Positions 9,154-19,725 are shown, counted from the stretch's first letter. The stretch: DNA of 64,000 nt from a bacterium (GCA_021813325.1 JAKALA010000006.1:1-64000), one strand, 5' to 3'. A program made the numbers and translations. Notes: generated from the letters alone by a model not told the origin.

Positions 9154-9579
9154 TTACAATTCAAATTTGGCGTCCAGCGAGATTTTGGCGTTGAACAGGC
9201 GCGAGATTGGGCAACCTGCCTTGGCGGCGTTGGCAATGGCCAGCACTGTGGCTTGATCAGCACCGGGAATTTTCGCCGTCATTTCGAGGCAAGATTCAGT
9301 CACGGTAAACCCGGCGTCGGTTTTCTCCAGTGTCACCGTCGCGGCGGTGCGGATTTCCGCCGGCGTAATGCCCGCTTTGCCGAGTTCGGCGGCGAAAGCC
9401 ATGGAAAAACAGCCCGCGTGCGCGGCGCCAATCAACTCCTCGGGATTGGTGCCGATGCCATTTTCAAACCGGGTTCCGAAGGAATACTGGGTATCTTTCA
9501 GCACACCGCTTTGGGTGGAAAGGCTGCCTTTGCCATCCTTCAAACCTCCTTGCCAAACTGCCGAAGCTTTACGCTGCAT
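9154..9579 (-). CDS. osmC: OsmC-type peroxiredoxin
   Basis: The ATG at 9579 gives 141 residues, the usual size for OsmC. Family signatures are obvious: GKGSLSTQSGVL, RFENGIGTNPEELIGAAHAG, the reactive-cysteine motif AGCFSMAFA, and the second cysteine in KAGCPISRLFNA. OsmC reduces organic hydroperoxides through the Cys pair. Alignment with Escherichia coli OsmC, recalled from memory, runs over the full length. An in-frame start upstream would add residues unlike the family. Confidence 0.93.
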   Translation of the reverse strand: MQRKASAVWQGGLKDGKGSLSTQSGVLKDTQYSFGTRFENGIGTNPEELIGAAHAGCFSMAFAAELGKAGITPAEIRTAATVTLEKTDAGFTVTESCLEMTAKIPGADQATVLAIANAAKAGCPISRLFNAKISLDAKFEL

Positions 9580-9719
9580 AAAATCTCTTTCTTTCCCGGA
9601 GCGCGAATTCACTGCCGGGCTGAAAAACGTAATGCGGGCGGGACAAAATCTCAAGCGCCCTCAACGGGAAAATGGATTGGGCAGCGCGGGGGGATGAACT
9701 CGCTATCTTGCGCGGCATA

Positions 9720-9920
9720 ATGACCCGCATTTTCAAACCAGACTTGATAAATTCTGGCCGGGCCGCCATCGGCAGACTTCCGCGCCTGACTCTGTGGCTG
9801 GCGCTCGTGTGCCTGTTCACGCGGGCGGACACCGTGTTTGGCTCCGGAATCGGCTGGCCGGATGTTCAATTATTGCCGACGAATGCCCGCCGGTTTTATC
9901 GGATCGAGGCCAGTCAATAA
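9720..9920 (+). CDS. Short exported ORF ending in a Phe-Tyr-Arg tail; possible remnant
   Basis: The ATG at 9720 encodes about 66 residues. A basic N terminus and a hydrophobic stretch (LTLWLALVCLF) look like a signal peptide. This joins directly to PTNARRFYRIEAS, the kind of C-terminal tail seen on much longer secreted proteins in these bacteria, including the one at 36310-38802. The simplest reading is a gene whose middle has been lost. It could also be a genuine small secreted protein, since no other family features can be seen. Confidence 0.4.
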   Translation: MTRIFKPDLINSGRAAIGRLPRLTLWLALVCLFTRADTVFGSGIGWPDVQLLPTNARRFYRIEASQ

Positions 9921-9924
9921 GCAT

Positions 9925-11085
9925 TCATTGCCAGATCAGCGAGCGGCGGTGCAGTTCATGAATCGCCTCCACCAATTTGTCCGGATTTATTTCATGGACA
10001 TCGACGCTTTCGCCGATCGCCTGGAGCAGCGTGATGCATAATTCCCCGCCAAGGTGCTCGCGGAATTCCTCGATGCCGGCCAAGACCGCCAGGCGATCCG
10101 CGTTGTCGGCATTGAGCAGTTCGGCGGCAAACACGCGAAATCCGAGCCGCTCCAAAAGCTTTAAAATGCGTTCAGCAGAAGTGGCATCAAGCAAACCCAA
10201 GTTGCGTGAATATATCACATCAACAGCAATTCCGATGGCCACCGCTTCACCATGCGTGATGACAAATTGCGAAAGCTGCTCCACTTTGTGCGCCGCCCAA
10301 TGGCCAAAATCCAGCGGACGCGACGAGCCTTTTTCAAACGGATCGCCGCCGGTGACGATGTGATCGAGATGCAGTTCCGCGCAACGGCGAATCACCCGCT
10401 TCATGACGACCGGCTCAAAGGCGTTGAGCTTATCGACGTTTTGCTCCAATTCGGCAAAAAACACGGCATCGCGCACACAGGCGATCTTTACCGCCTCGGC
10501 AAAGCCGCTGCGTTTGTCCCGCGGATGGAGCGCCGCGAGCAATTTGAAATCGTTGATCACCGCATACGGCGGGGCAAAAGTGCCGATGAAATTTTTCTGG
10601 CCAAAGGCGTTCAAACCATTCTTCACGCCCACCCCGGAATCCGCCTGACTGAGTGTCGTGGTGGGAATTCGGACCAATCGAATACCCCGATGCGCCGTGG
10701 CCGCCGCGAACCCGGCCACATCCAGCAGCGCGCCGCCGCCAATGGCCAGCAAATACGAATGCCGGTCCAGATGATGCCGGTAAATTTGGGAATGCAGGTT
10801 GCCGATCAGCGTGGAGGAATTTTTCGCGGCTTCACCGCCGGGCACAAACACTGGCGAGCGAACCAACTGAAGTTGAGAGGCGAATTTTGAAAAATAAGCA
10901 GCCAAATCCCGCTCCAACGATGGCAGCGACTGCGCGAGCGAATCTTCCAAAACCACCAGCACCTTGCGGGGCGGCCCATCCGCCAGCGCGTCATGCAGCG
11001 TGGCGTTGTCCGGCGCAAAGACGTTTTCCGTGAAGAAAACGCGCAACTGCCAGCTAACCTGGATGGAACGCTGGATGACGGGCAC
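9925..11085 (-). CDS. 3-dehydroquinate synthase family protein, EboD-like
   Basis: This GTG-start protein of 386 residues belongs to the DHQ synthase superfamily. It has AIGGGALLDVAGFAA (NAD-binding), IPTTTLSQADSGVGVKNGLN, and metal-ligand positions in FAEAVKIA (Glu), FGHWAAHK (His) and THGEAVAIGIA (His). The N-terminal IQVSWQLRVFFTENVFAPDN differs from AroB and resembles EboD of the ebo cluster, which modifies an unknown scaffold in prenyl-lipid or scytonemin-related contexts. No other ebo gene is nearby. A role as the shikimate-pathway AroB is possible but less likely. Confidence 0.75.
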   Translation of the reverse strand: MPVIQRSIQVSWQLRVFFTENVFAPDNATLHDALADGPPRKVLVVLEDSLAQSLPSLERDLAAYFSKFASQLQLVRSPVFVPGGEAAKNSSTLIGNLHSQIYRHHLDRHSYLLAIGGGALLDVAGFAAATAHRGIRLVRIPTTTLSQADSGVGVKNGLNAFGQKNFIGTFAPPYAVINDFKLLAALHPRDKRSGFAEAVKIACVRDAVFFAELEQNVDKLNAFEPVVMKRVIRRCAELHLDHIVTGGDPFEKGSSRPLDFGHWAAHKVEQLSQFVITHGEAVAIGIAVDVIYSRNLGLLDATSAERILKLLERLGFRVFAAELLNADNADRLAVLAGIEEFREHLGGELCITLLQAIGESVDVHEINPDKLVEAIHELHRRSLIWQ

Positions 11086-11287
11086 GGATTAAATCTGAAT
11101 CGGCTCAGTGCATTTGACGAGAATTATTTACACTAAAAAAAACGGCGGATTTGAGTCGCAAACCGCATACACACAAATCCGGCGCCATCAAGCGGACAGG
11201 AGTTTGCGCGTGTCTGCGATCGCTGAATTTGCACACCGTCGCGAATCGCGCTTGCCGGTGCGGATTCGTTTCCGCATCTTTCAGGCG

Positions 11288-12304
11288 ATGTCCGAACGTC
11301 CGGTTGCCACCTTGAACAAACCCGACGCCGCGTTGGAAATGACGCTGCGTCCCTCGCTTTTTTCCGACTTCACCGGCCAGCCCAAGGTAAAGGAACGGCT
11401 GGAAATCTCCGTGGCCGCCGCCAAACAGCGCGGCGAGGCGCTGGATCACATTTTGTTGAGCGGCCCGCCCGGTCTTGGCAAAACCACGCTGGCCAATATT
11501 CTGGCCAAGGCAATGGGGTCCAATCTCAAAGCCACGAGCGGGCCGACCATTGAAAAAGCCAGCGACCTGGCCGGCCTGCTGACTAATCTCGAAGAAGGCG
11601 ATGTGCTGTTCATTGATGAAATTCACCGCCTGCAAAAAACCATTGAGGAATATCTGTATCCCGCAATGGAGGATTACAAACTCGACATCATCATCGACCA
11701 GGGGCCAAACGCCCGCAGTGTGCGGCTGAATCTGCCGCGTTTCACGCTCATCGGCGCCACCACGCGGAGCGGCCTGCTGTCCTCGCCGTTGCTGACGCGC
11801 TTTGGCATGCGCGAGCGGCTGGATTATTACTGCGCCGCCGATTTGGACAAAATTGTTCTGCGCTCGGCCAATTTGCTGGGCGTGGAGATTGAGCCGGCGG
11901 GCGCGCATGAAATTGCCCGGCGCAGTCGCGGCACGCCCCGCATTTCAAATAATTTGCTGCGCCGGGTCCGCGATTACGCGCAAGTCCGGCACGACGGCAA
12001 AATTACAGCGGCCGTGGCCGACAAGGCGCTCGCCATGCTGGAAATTGATGAGAACGGTCTCGATGAAATGGACAAACGCATTCTTGAAGCCATCATTGTG
12101 AAATTTGGCGGCGGTCCGGTGGGCGTGAATTCGCTCGCCGTGGCGGTTGGCGAAGAGCCGGATACGATTGAAGAAGTGTATGAGCCTTATCTCATCATGG
12201 AAGGCTACTTGAACCGCACGCCGCAAGGCCGCGTGGCCACCGAAGCCAGCTTCAAAAAATTGGGTTTGAAACCCGCGCCCGGCGGCCAGGTAAAATTGTT
12301 CTGA
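11288..12304 (+). CDS. ruvB: Holliday junction branch-migration helicase RuvB
   Basis: The ATG at 11288 gives 338 residues, the normal RuvB length; the frame is open further upstream but that part is unlike the family. [18 protein letters not shown] opens the protein. Walker [10 protein letters not shown] lies at about residue 59 and Walker B DEIH at about 110. These are followed by sensor 1 [14 protein letters not shown] and the winged-helix end with [17 protein letters not shown] and [10 protein letters not shown]. RuvB drives branch migration with RuvA; ruvA and ruvC are not in the window. Confidence 0.95.
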   Translation: MSERPVATLNKPDAALEMTLRPSLFSDFTGQPKVKERLEISVAAAKQRGEALDHILLSGPPGLGKTTLANILAKAMGSNLKATSGPTIEKASDLAGLLTNLEEGDVLFIDEIHRLQKTIEEYLYPAMEDYKLDIIIDQGPNARSVRLNLPRFTLIGATTRSGLLSSPLLTRFGMRERLDYYCAADLDKIVLRSANLLGVEIEPAGAHEIARRSRGTPRISNNLLRRVRDYAQVRHDGKITAAVADKALAMLEIDENGLDEMDKRILEAIIVKFGGGPVGVNSLAVAVGEEPDTIEEVYEPYLIMEGYLNRTPQGRVATEASFKKLGLKPAPGGQVKLF

Positions 12305-12322
12305 CAAGCGAACGGCAATTCT

Positions 12323-13036
12323 TCAATCTTGCCGCCGGTGGCAAACCCGGCGAATTCCCTGGTATCCGACGGGCAGCAACGCCAGCGCTCCCGCCAGCCA
12401 GGTTGAAGGCTCCGGCACCGCCGCAGTTTGAATGGGATCGGCGGAAATGGTAAAATCATCCACCCGGGAAGAGCCGCCTGTGCCCACCGTTCCGCCATTA
12501 ATGGCAGTCGTTCCGTCGTCAATTAGTCGAAAATAAACACTCGTTTGATTGTCGAGCGCGGCAACCGTTGAAAGGTCGAAAGGAAAGGAGTATTTGGCCA
12601 CTCCACTTGGTGATAAATTGGAACTCCAGGTTCCCAGCAAGGTATAAGTGTTAAAATCAGTGAAATGTTGTCCATCGGGGCTGTAAGCAAATTTGAAATT
12701 CACCGGCCCGGTGCTGCTGCTGGAGGCTTCAAAACTGATTTGCACGCCGCTGTAACCCAAAGTGCTGGTGGCAAATTGAAAATAATCTCCGATGGCCCAA
12801 TGATCGGCACTGAACGATTCCGCAGATCCAGCGCCTGCTGGATTGCTATACACCGTGGAGGCGCTGGCATGAAACCCAAGCGCTGCGCTGGTTGTGTTAT
12901 AAACGCCATTCTCCGCCGTAAATGGTCCCGCCGTGGAAGGAACGCTGGTTTCAAATGTCCACTGGGCGAGAATCGAAGCCTGCATTGCCCAAGTTCCGGT
13001 GAATAAAACGAAACCCGTCGCCATTAGTTTTTTCAT
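12323..13036 (-). CDS. PEP-CTERM exported protein
   Basis: This 237-residue protein has a signal peptide (MKKLMATGFVLFTGTWAMQAS) and an extracellular beta-sandwich-like body rich in Ser, Thr and Gly. It ends with a PEP-CTERM sorting tag: AAVPEPSTWLAGALALLP followed by a basic end. PEP-CTERM proteins are processed by exosortase and usually placed on the surface or in exopolysaccharide. The body (QWTFETSVPSTAGPF, DDFTISADP) looks like the sugar-binding or adhesive domains common among such substrates. No exosortase gene is in the window. Confidence 0.85.
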   Translation of the reverse strand: MKKLMATGFVLFTGTWAMQASILAQWTFETSVPSTAGPFTAENGVYNTTSAALGFHASASTVYSNPAGAGSAESFSADHWAIGDYFQFATSTLGYSGVQISFEASSSSTGPVNFKFAYSPDGQHFTDFNTYTLLGTWSSNLSPSGVAKYSFPFDLSTVAALDNQTSVYFRLIDDGTTAINGGTVGTGGSSRVDDFTISADPIQTAAVPEPSTWLAGALALLPVGYQGIRRVCHRRQD

Positions 13037-13504
13037 AATTAGATTCCAATTTATATTCCAGTTCTGATTTTAAATTTCCGCTGGCTTGAGGCTCTTAATT
13101 ATATTTATTTTGGCGCCAGACTCTATCCGTTTTTGGGACAACTAATTGCAGTATTCGGACTCGGTTTTTTATGGTCACGGGCGCAACTTCAAAAACTTTC
13201 CCGCAAAAACCCGGCCATTCCGGCGCCGCTGCAACGTCGGCAAATTCCCTTTGTCCCGCCGGTTTTGAAAATCAGAAGGGCCGCGTCGGCAGTTTGAAAA
13301 CAGCGAACTATTATTGCTTTTACGCCCGATAGAAACGCGATTGGAGTTGCAAAGCCCGCGGATGATGGTGTCGCGCCTGTCCAAAATTGATGACGTTGAA
13401 GTTGAGCTCTTGCCAGGTTGGATTTAAAATGTTTCAAGATGAAACGTGGAGGGCCAGCGACATTTCGGGAAATGACTTGCGCGGAATCCGGCAAGCCCCT
13501 CCCC
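13037..13504. other. Intergenic stretch without recognised gene
   Basis: This region separates the divergent PEP-CTERM and pcm genes. The part next to the PEP-CTERM gene is AT-rich and probably holds its promoter, but I could not fix convincing -35 and -10 boxes. Short open frames on either strand show no family signal. Confidence 0.5.
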
Positions 13505-14161
13505 ATGAACCGGTCTGGAGAAATTGATTTTAATGAAGAGCGCCAGCGGATGGTGCGGGAACAGTTGTCGGAATTTCCATCCGTCGTGCGCGCCGCCATG
13601 GAAATTGTGCCCCGGCACGAATTCGTTCCGCCGGAAGATTCGTTCCGCGCCTATGCCGACACGGCCTTGCCCATCGGTCATGGCCAGACCATTTCGCAAC
13701 CCTACATCGTCGCCCTCATGACGACGCGATTGGAGCCAAAACCCACGGATCGCATATTGGAAATTGGCACTGGTTCCGGCTATCAGTCCGCCGTGCTCGC
13801 GCGATTGGCGGCCGAAATTTTCACCCTCGAAATCGTCGGGCCACTGGCGCGTCGAGCCAACGCCCGGCTACAGAGGCTGGGGTGTCGCAACGTGTTGGTG
13901 CGACTGGGCGACGGCTCTGGCGGCTGGCCCGAAGCCGCGCCGTTTGACGCGGTCATCGTGACTTGCGCCCCCGAGCGGATTCCCCCGGCCTTGACCGTTC
14001 AACTAAAAGACGCCGGACGCTTGATCATTCCACTGGGCGGGCTGGGCGACCAGCGATTGCTGGTTTATTCAAAATTCAAAGGCGGCCTCGTTCAGCAGGC
14101 TGAATATCCCGTGCGCTTTGTGCCGATGACCGGCGCTGCCCGCCCGGCCCGCACAAAATAG
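13505..14161 (+). CDS. pcm: Protein-L-isoaspartate O-methyltransferase
   Basis: The ATG at 13505 gives 218 residues, the usual length; upstream in-frame Met codons would add non-conserved residues. PCMT signatures are RHEFVP, LPIGHGQTISQPYIVALM, and the SAM-binding ILEIGTGSGYQSAVLA. VIVTCAPERIPPAL and GRLIIPLGG follow. The enzyme methylates isoaspartyl residues in damaged proteins so they can revert to aspartate. Its 3' end runs into the decayed minus-strand gene. Confidence 0.93.
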   Translation: MNRSGEIDFNEERQRMVREQLSEFPSVVRAAMEIVPRHEFVPPEDSFRAYADTALPIGHGQTISQPYIVALMTTRLEPKPTDRILEIGTGSGYQSAVLARLAAEIFTLEIVGPLARRANARLQRLGCRNVLVRLGDGSGGWPEAAPFDAVIVTCAPERIPPALTVQLKDAGRLIIPLGGLGDQRLLVYSKFKGGLVQQAEYPVRFVPMTGAARPARTK

Positions 14162-14199
14162 TGGTTGCCATGGATCCGTCCGCACCGCAAGTCCTGATC

Positions 14200-14532
14200 G
14201 CATGGCGCCTTTCACCGGCACCGTTGAGGTCAGGTTGGTCAAGGTCAGCCAATTCGTGGCATTCAGACTATCGGTGTATTGAACCGTGTAATGGCGATTC
14301 AAGGGCACGGTCCAAGTCAAGGCAAACCGGGGGGGGGGCGTAGAGCCGCCCTGAAAACTTGCGGTGCGGACAAGGCATTCGGCGCACGCGCGACGCCCCG
14401 GAAAATCTGGGTTGCTCCCCCTGCCGTCAGCGTGGTGGCCGCCGCATCGGCACCCGTGTCCGTGAGCGACACCAGGTGGTTGGCCGGCAAAACCAGCAGC
14501 GCCACAATGACCAGCGCAAATAGGACTTTCAA
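14200..14532 (-). pseudogene. Decayed small secreted protein, frameshifted near a G10/C10 tract
   Basis: A minus-strand start at 14532 encodes a good signal peptide ([18 protein letters not shown]), and the frame ends at 14317. In another frame the protein sense resumes with [16 protein letters not shown] and [14 protein letters not shown], a segment typical of the C-terminal ends of secreted verrucomicrobial proteins. Ten consecutive C residues on the coding strand (plus-strand G10 at 14329-14338) lie where the two frames overlap. A slippage of that tract could join them. The gene is either a pseudogene or phase-variable. Confidence 0.5.
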
Positions 14533-14709
14533 CCTAAACTCCGTGGTGGGGATGAACCGCGAACCACGCCAACCCCGCGAAAACCAAGGTCAAAGCGAGT
14601 CGGTGAGACCGCCAAATCCCTTCACCCACCCGGGGAATGGTTCCGAAACCCTGGCCGGTTCGCGTATTCCGCGTATTTCGCGGTTTCCATGGCGGCATCT
14701 AGGTTCAAG
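14528..14709. repeat. Dispersed inverted-repeat element, copy A (MITE-like)
   Basis: This 182-bp non-coding segment recurs at 54055-54227. The two share an 87-bp core that appears identical (14579-14665 and 54106-54192). The ends form imperfect inverted repeats: TTCAACCTA at the left and TAGGTTCAAG at the right, with inner arms CGCGAACC and GGTTCGCG. No open frame of its own is visible, so it is probably a non-autonomous mobile or folded-RNA element. No target-site duplication is obvious. Confidence 0.7.
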
Positions 14710-14965
14710 AGTTTTAGTTAAGAATTCCCGTTTTGCGCCCCGGCCCCATTCCACAAAATGGGGGCTTCCCCCCCAAGCCGGACGCCGGGTTGAACCGCGC
14801 TGCAATTGCCCCCACTTATTGGGTTGCATCCGGGGTTCCGGGATCAACGGCTTTTTTCTTTTGTTTCAGGTCAAATCCGTGTTCAATCTGTGGCCGTTTG
14901 AGCCTGCGGTTTTGTGGTCCGCGCCACAGCATCGTTATGGGCCAACACAAATCGTTATTTTCCAA

Positions 14966-16471
<1,506 letters not shown>

Positions 16472-16476
16472 CAGCC

Positions 16477-17367
16477 ATGAGCACACCGAAGAAAACTTTT
16501 CAAATGAGCTTCGGCGACTACAGGAGCGACGCCCACAACTGGATCACGCTCGCAAACGGTGAATTTTATCCCGACATTTTGCCAGAAGCCTGTGAGTTGT
16601 ATAAACCAGTGCTGGTCTTGTTTGGTCAGTATGTCCAATCGTCCGAGTCTTCCGCAGCCTTGTTCCGACAAATTTGCGAAGTGTCAGAAGGTTGGATGCG
16701 AGTTCAACTCGCCCGTGTGTTTCGTAAATACGTCAGCCCGAAAACGCCCGTCGAGATGTTGAAGAAGAAAACGTCATGCGAAAAAATCATCGAGCATTTC
16801 GGCGCCGAGTTCCGGCCCATTCACCAAGTTCAAAAAGCTTACAAGACTCGGCCAATTCCTGATGAAGCTTTGTGCGCAGTTCTCTGGGAATACAAAGACA
16901 GAGGCAAAAAGGGCTACGATCTCACCGCCAAACTTTTCAACGCGTTGCGCGAAAAATTTCCGACGTTGACGGTGAAAGGGCCGGAACGCGCGGGCAAAGA
17001 CATTCTCCTCCATGAGGTTTTTGCCGATTATCCGAATCCTTCTCGTCCGGTTGATTTCGTTATTTACAATGCGGACAAAACATCGGTGCTCGCAATTGGT
17101 CTCGCGCGCTACGATTCCGACCGGGGCGGTGCTCAAGAGGACGACCGGACGGGCGGCTATTCCAATTGCGCCAAAGAACTTTTTGCGTTCGCGAAACAGA
17201 AGAAGCTGCGAACCAAACTGATTTTTTTGAACGACGGGCCGGGTCTTTTGCTCGGTTCGATGTGGAATGATTACGCCAAACTTGAGCAGAGCCAGTCGGG
17301 AAAAATTTTAGTTCTGACGCTGCGAATGATTCCAGAGCGGTTGACGCTGGACTGGTTGCGGAGTTGA
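16477..17367 (+). CDS. Putative type II restriction endonuclease of the carB cassette
   Basis: This 296-residue soluble protein starts five bases after the carB stop. I do not recognise a named family. A plausible nuclease core is VDFVIYNADKTSVLAIG followed by ARYDSDRGGAQEDDR, where acidic residues flank a hydrophobic strand as in PD-(D/E)XK folds. A basic, helical region around GKKGYDLTAKLFNALREKF precedes it. The role as endonuclease is inferred mainly from position: it is immediately upstream of and overlapping a DNA methyltransferase. A remnant of a similar start lies at 19731 after the second carB tail. It might instead be another accessory component of the system. Confidence 0.6.
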   Translation: MSTPKKTFQMSFGDYRSDAHNWITLANGEFYPDILPEACELYKPVLVLFGQYVQSSESSAALFRQICEVSEGWMRVQLARVFRKYVSPKTPVEMLKKKTSCEKIIEHFGAEFRPIHQVQKAYKTRPIPDEALCAVLWEYKDRGKKGYDLTAKLFNALREKFPTLTVKGPERAGKDILLHEVFADYPNPSRPVDFVIYNADKTSVLAIGLARYDSDRGGAQEDDRTGGYSNCAKELFAFAKQKKLRTKLIFLNDGPGLLLGSMWNDYAKLEQSQSGKILVLTLRMIPERLTLDWLRS

Positions 17368-18800
17368 AGAATATGGCAACCGGTCTTCCAAAATCCAAAG
17401 CCAACGGTCGTGCGGAACATGTTCACAGATCTTTGCCCGCAGGCGAGACTCATCTGGAATATGAAGGGAAGAAAAGCGTCGCCGGAATACTTGCGAATTG
17501 TCCCAAGGCAAGTCTCACTCTGGCGCAACCGGCCAATCTCGCTCACGGCTGGGCGAACCGTCTCTACTTTGGCGAAAACCTGTCGGTTCTTGGAACGCTC
17601 TTGGACGATCCCTCCGTGCGAGGGAAAGTGTCGCTCGTTTACATTGACCCGCCGTATTCCACGCAGAGCGTTTTCGAGTCGCGCGACCAAAAGTTTGCCT
17701 ATCACGATTTGCTCTCTGGAGCGGCGTTCGTGGAATTTTTGCGCGAACGATTGGTTGTGCTCCGCGAATTGCTTTCCGGGCAAGGTTCAATTTACGTCCA
17801 CCTCGACGAGAACATGGCGTTTCCTATCAAGGTGGTGATGGACGAAATTTTCGGTGCGGAAAATTTCCGCAACTTCATCACACGGAAAAAGTGCAACACC
17901 AAGAACTACACGCGGCATAGCTACGGAAACATTTCTGACTATATTCTTTTTTACTCGAAAGGCGAAGACTACGCTTGGAATCGCCCCGTCGTTGCATGGA
18001 CGGAAGACACAGCCAAGAAGGAATACACCTACGTTGAAGCATCTACTGGACGGCGGTTCAAAAAAGTCCCGGTTCACGCGCCCGGCGTTCGGAATGGCGA
18101 AACCGGCAAACCGTGGCGCGGCAAATTGCCGCCGCCCGGCAAGCACTGGCAATTTTCGCCGAGCACTCTTGATGAAATGGATCGTCGCGGAGAAATCTTC
18201 TGGTCGTCCAACGGCAATCCACGTCGGAAAATCTACCTCGAAGATAGCAACGGAATCCCTGTCCAAGACATCTGGTTGGATTTCAAAGACGCCCACAACC
18301 AGAACATCGAAATCACTGGCTACCCAACAGAAAAAAATCTGGAAATGATGGAGCAAATCATCAGCGCATCGTCCAATCCGGGAGATTTGGTGTTGGATTG
18401 CTTTGCAGGTTCAGGAACAACGCTGGCCGCCGCTGGAAACTTGGGCCGTCACTGGATTGGCATTGATAACAGCAACGAAGCAATTGCCGCGACCGTGAAC
18501 CGCTTGCGCTTTGGCAGCCGTCCGATGGGAGATTACGTCACCAAAACGAGAATGCCCTCAGCGGAAAACCATTTGGAACTTTTTGGTAGCGGGGCGGACG
18601 TTGAGCAAAAAACAGAAACGAATGGATCTGCGGAAGATTTTTCCTTGTATTGCACCGAGTCCGCTGAATTGGAGTTGGAGCGTGATGACGTTTTTGCTTT
18701 GAAAGACAAGCCCACGAAACGGAAGCCGCTTAAACCCGTTCAAAAGGTCGTTTATAAAATTTCGCGGAAGCGTTTAGCCCGGCCGCAAAAGGCAGGTTGA
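17364..18800 (+). CDS. Site-specific DNA methyltransferase, beta-class N6-adenine/N4-cytosine type
   Basis: The 478-residue frame opens with TTG at 17364, overlapping the previous stop as TTGA; an ATG at 17373 is also possible. Motif IV is DPPYSTQSVF at about residue 95. SAM-binding motif I (LDCFAGSGTTLAAA) comes near residue 340, after the catalytic motif, which gives the beta-class order. GRHWIGIDNSNEAI follows. Such enzymes methylate the exocyclic amino group of adenine or cytosine and protect the host from the cognate nuclease. The C-terminal 100 residues are Lys-rich and may bind DNA. Confidence 0.9.
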   Translation: MKNMATGLPKSKANGRAEHVHRSLPAGETHLEYEGKKSVAGILANCPKASLTLAQPANLAHGWANRLYFGENLSVLGTLLDDPSVRGKVSLVYIDPPYSTQSVFESRDQKFAYHDLLSGAAFVEFLRERLVVLRELLSGQGSIYVHLDENMAFPIKVVMDEIFGAENFRNFITRKKCNTKNYTRHSYGNISDYILFYSKGEDYAWNRPVVAWTEDTAKKEYTYVEASTGRRFKKVPVHAPGVRNGETGKPWRGKLPPPGKHWQFSPSTLDEMDRRGEIFWSSNGNPRRKIYLEDSNGIPVQDIWLDFKDAHNQNIEITGYPTEKNLEMMEQIISASSNPGDLVLDCFAGSGTTLAAAGNLGRHWIGIDNSNEAIAATVNRLRFGSRPMGDYVTKTRMPSAENHLELFGSGADVEQKTETNGSAEDFSLYCTESAELELERDDVFALKDKPTKRKPLKPVQKVVYKISRKRLARPQKAG

Positions 18801-19459
18801 GCTTTACCAAGCTTGCTTGCGGCTACGTTGAAGAGCAAGAACTGGCAGGAGATTCATTCGTGAGCGCCGGCCGAACACTTAACACGTTGAGCCAAGAGTG
18901 GGGAACTCCGCACAAATATGTTGACGCGGTGCGGGATTTCTTTGGCGGAACGATTGACCTCGACCCCTGCTCCAATCGCCACTCGATTGTTCACGCGCGA
19001 GTTGAGTATCAACTTCCCAGACAGGACGGACTTCGCGAAAGCTGGGACTTCCAAAACATTTACGTCAATCCGCCTTACGGAATTGACAAAGAACGCGGCA
19101 CATCCATCAAGAAGTGGCTGCATCGCTGTGCTACCGCGAACAAAGAACATAACTCCGAAGTTTTGGCGCTCGTGCCCGTGGCAACCAACACGGGGCACTG
19201 GAAAAAATATGTTTTCGGCGCCGCGACGGCGGTTTGTTTCCTCTACGATACGCGTTTGAAATTCTTGGTTGATGGAAAAAATGGCGGCAAGGGCGCGCCC
19301 ATGTCCTGCGCAATGATTTATTGGGGGGAAGATTTTGAAAAATTTCTTTCTGTTTTCAGCAAATTTGGCGCGGTCGTTGATCTTCGTCCGCTACAGGGCA
19401 AAAAATTTGGCGAGTGTTCCAAGAACGGCCAACTTGACTTGATTGAACAAGAAAGTTGA
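18797..19459 (+). CDS. Phage-type DNA N-6-adenine methyltransferase (Dam family)
   Basis: TTG at 18797 overlaps the preceding stop in the same TTGA manner; GTG at 18860 is an alternative start. EWGTPHKYVDAVRDFFGG and IDLDPCSN at the N-terminal side and YVNPPYGIDK in the middle match the DNA_N-6-adenine-methyltransferase family common on phages. The 220-residue length is normal. Two methyltransferases with one nuclease suggest an asymmetric recognition sequence in which each strand is modified by its own enzyme. The stop codon is exactly where the second carB tail begins. Confidence 0.87.
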   Translation: MSFTKLACGYVEEQELAGDSFVSAGRTLNTLSQEWGTPHKYVDAVRDFFGGTIDLDPCSNRHSIVHARVEYQLPRQDGLRESWDFQNIYVNPPYGIDKERGTSIKKWLHRCATANKEHNSEVLALVPVATNTGHWKKYVFGAATAVCFLYDTRLKFLVDGKNGGKGAPMSCAMIYWGEDFEKFLSVFSKFGAVVDLRPLQGKKFGECSKNGQLDLIEQES

Positions 19460-19725
19460 TTGGCCGCAGCGGCCTGGGCGGCGACGGCAAGCCGTGGCGC
19501 ATCGGCACCGAAGTTTATGGCGACCGCGACATCCTGCCGCGCGACGTCATCAGCCGCAAACTGAGCGTGCCCAACGCCGAGCGCATCTTCTTCATCCGTC
19601 ACGCCCTCCGCGCCGGCTTCACCATCGAGGAAATCTTCAACCTCACGAAAATTGACCGCTGGTTTCTGGTGCAGATCAAAGAGATTGTGGATTTTGAGGA
19701 GGAGTTGGCTGGCATTACAGCGTAG
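19459..19725 (+). pseudogene. Displaced carB 3' end, copy B
   Basis: This fragment encodes the last 88 residues of the truncated CarB without any amino-acid change. Its codons end mostly in G or C, like the body of carB upstream of 16205 and unlike copy A. That makes this copy the likely original host 3' end. It has no start or upstream carB sequence, so it is not expressed as CarB. Confidence 0.85.

Noticed and set aside
11108-11287. N-terminal extension of RuvB
   Set aside because: The frame is open, but the 60 extra residues are unlike the family and the ATG at 11288 gives the normal length.
13189-13599. Minus-strand frame overlapping the pcm start
   Set aside because: Residue composition is random-like and it runs through the conserved pcm N terminus.
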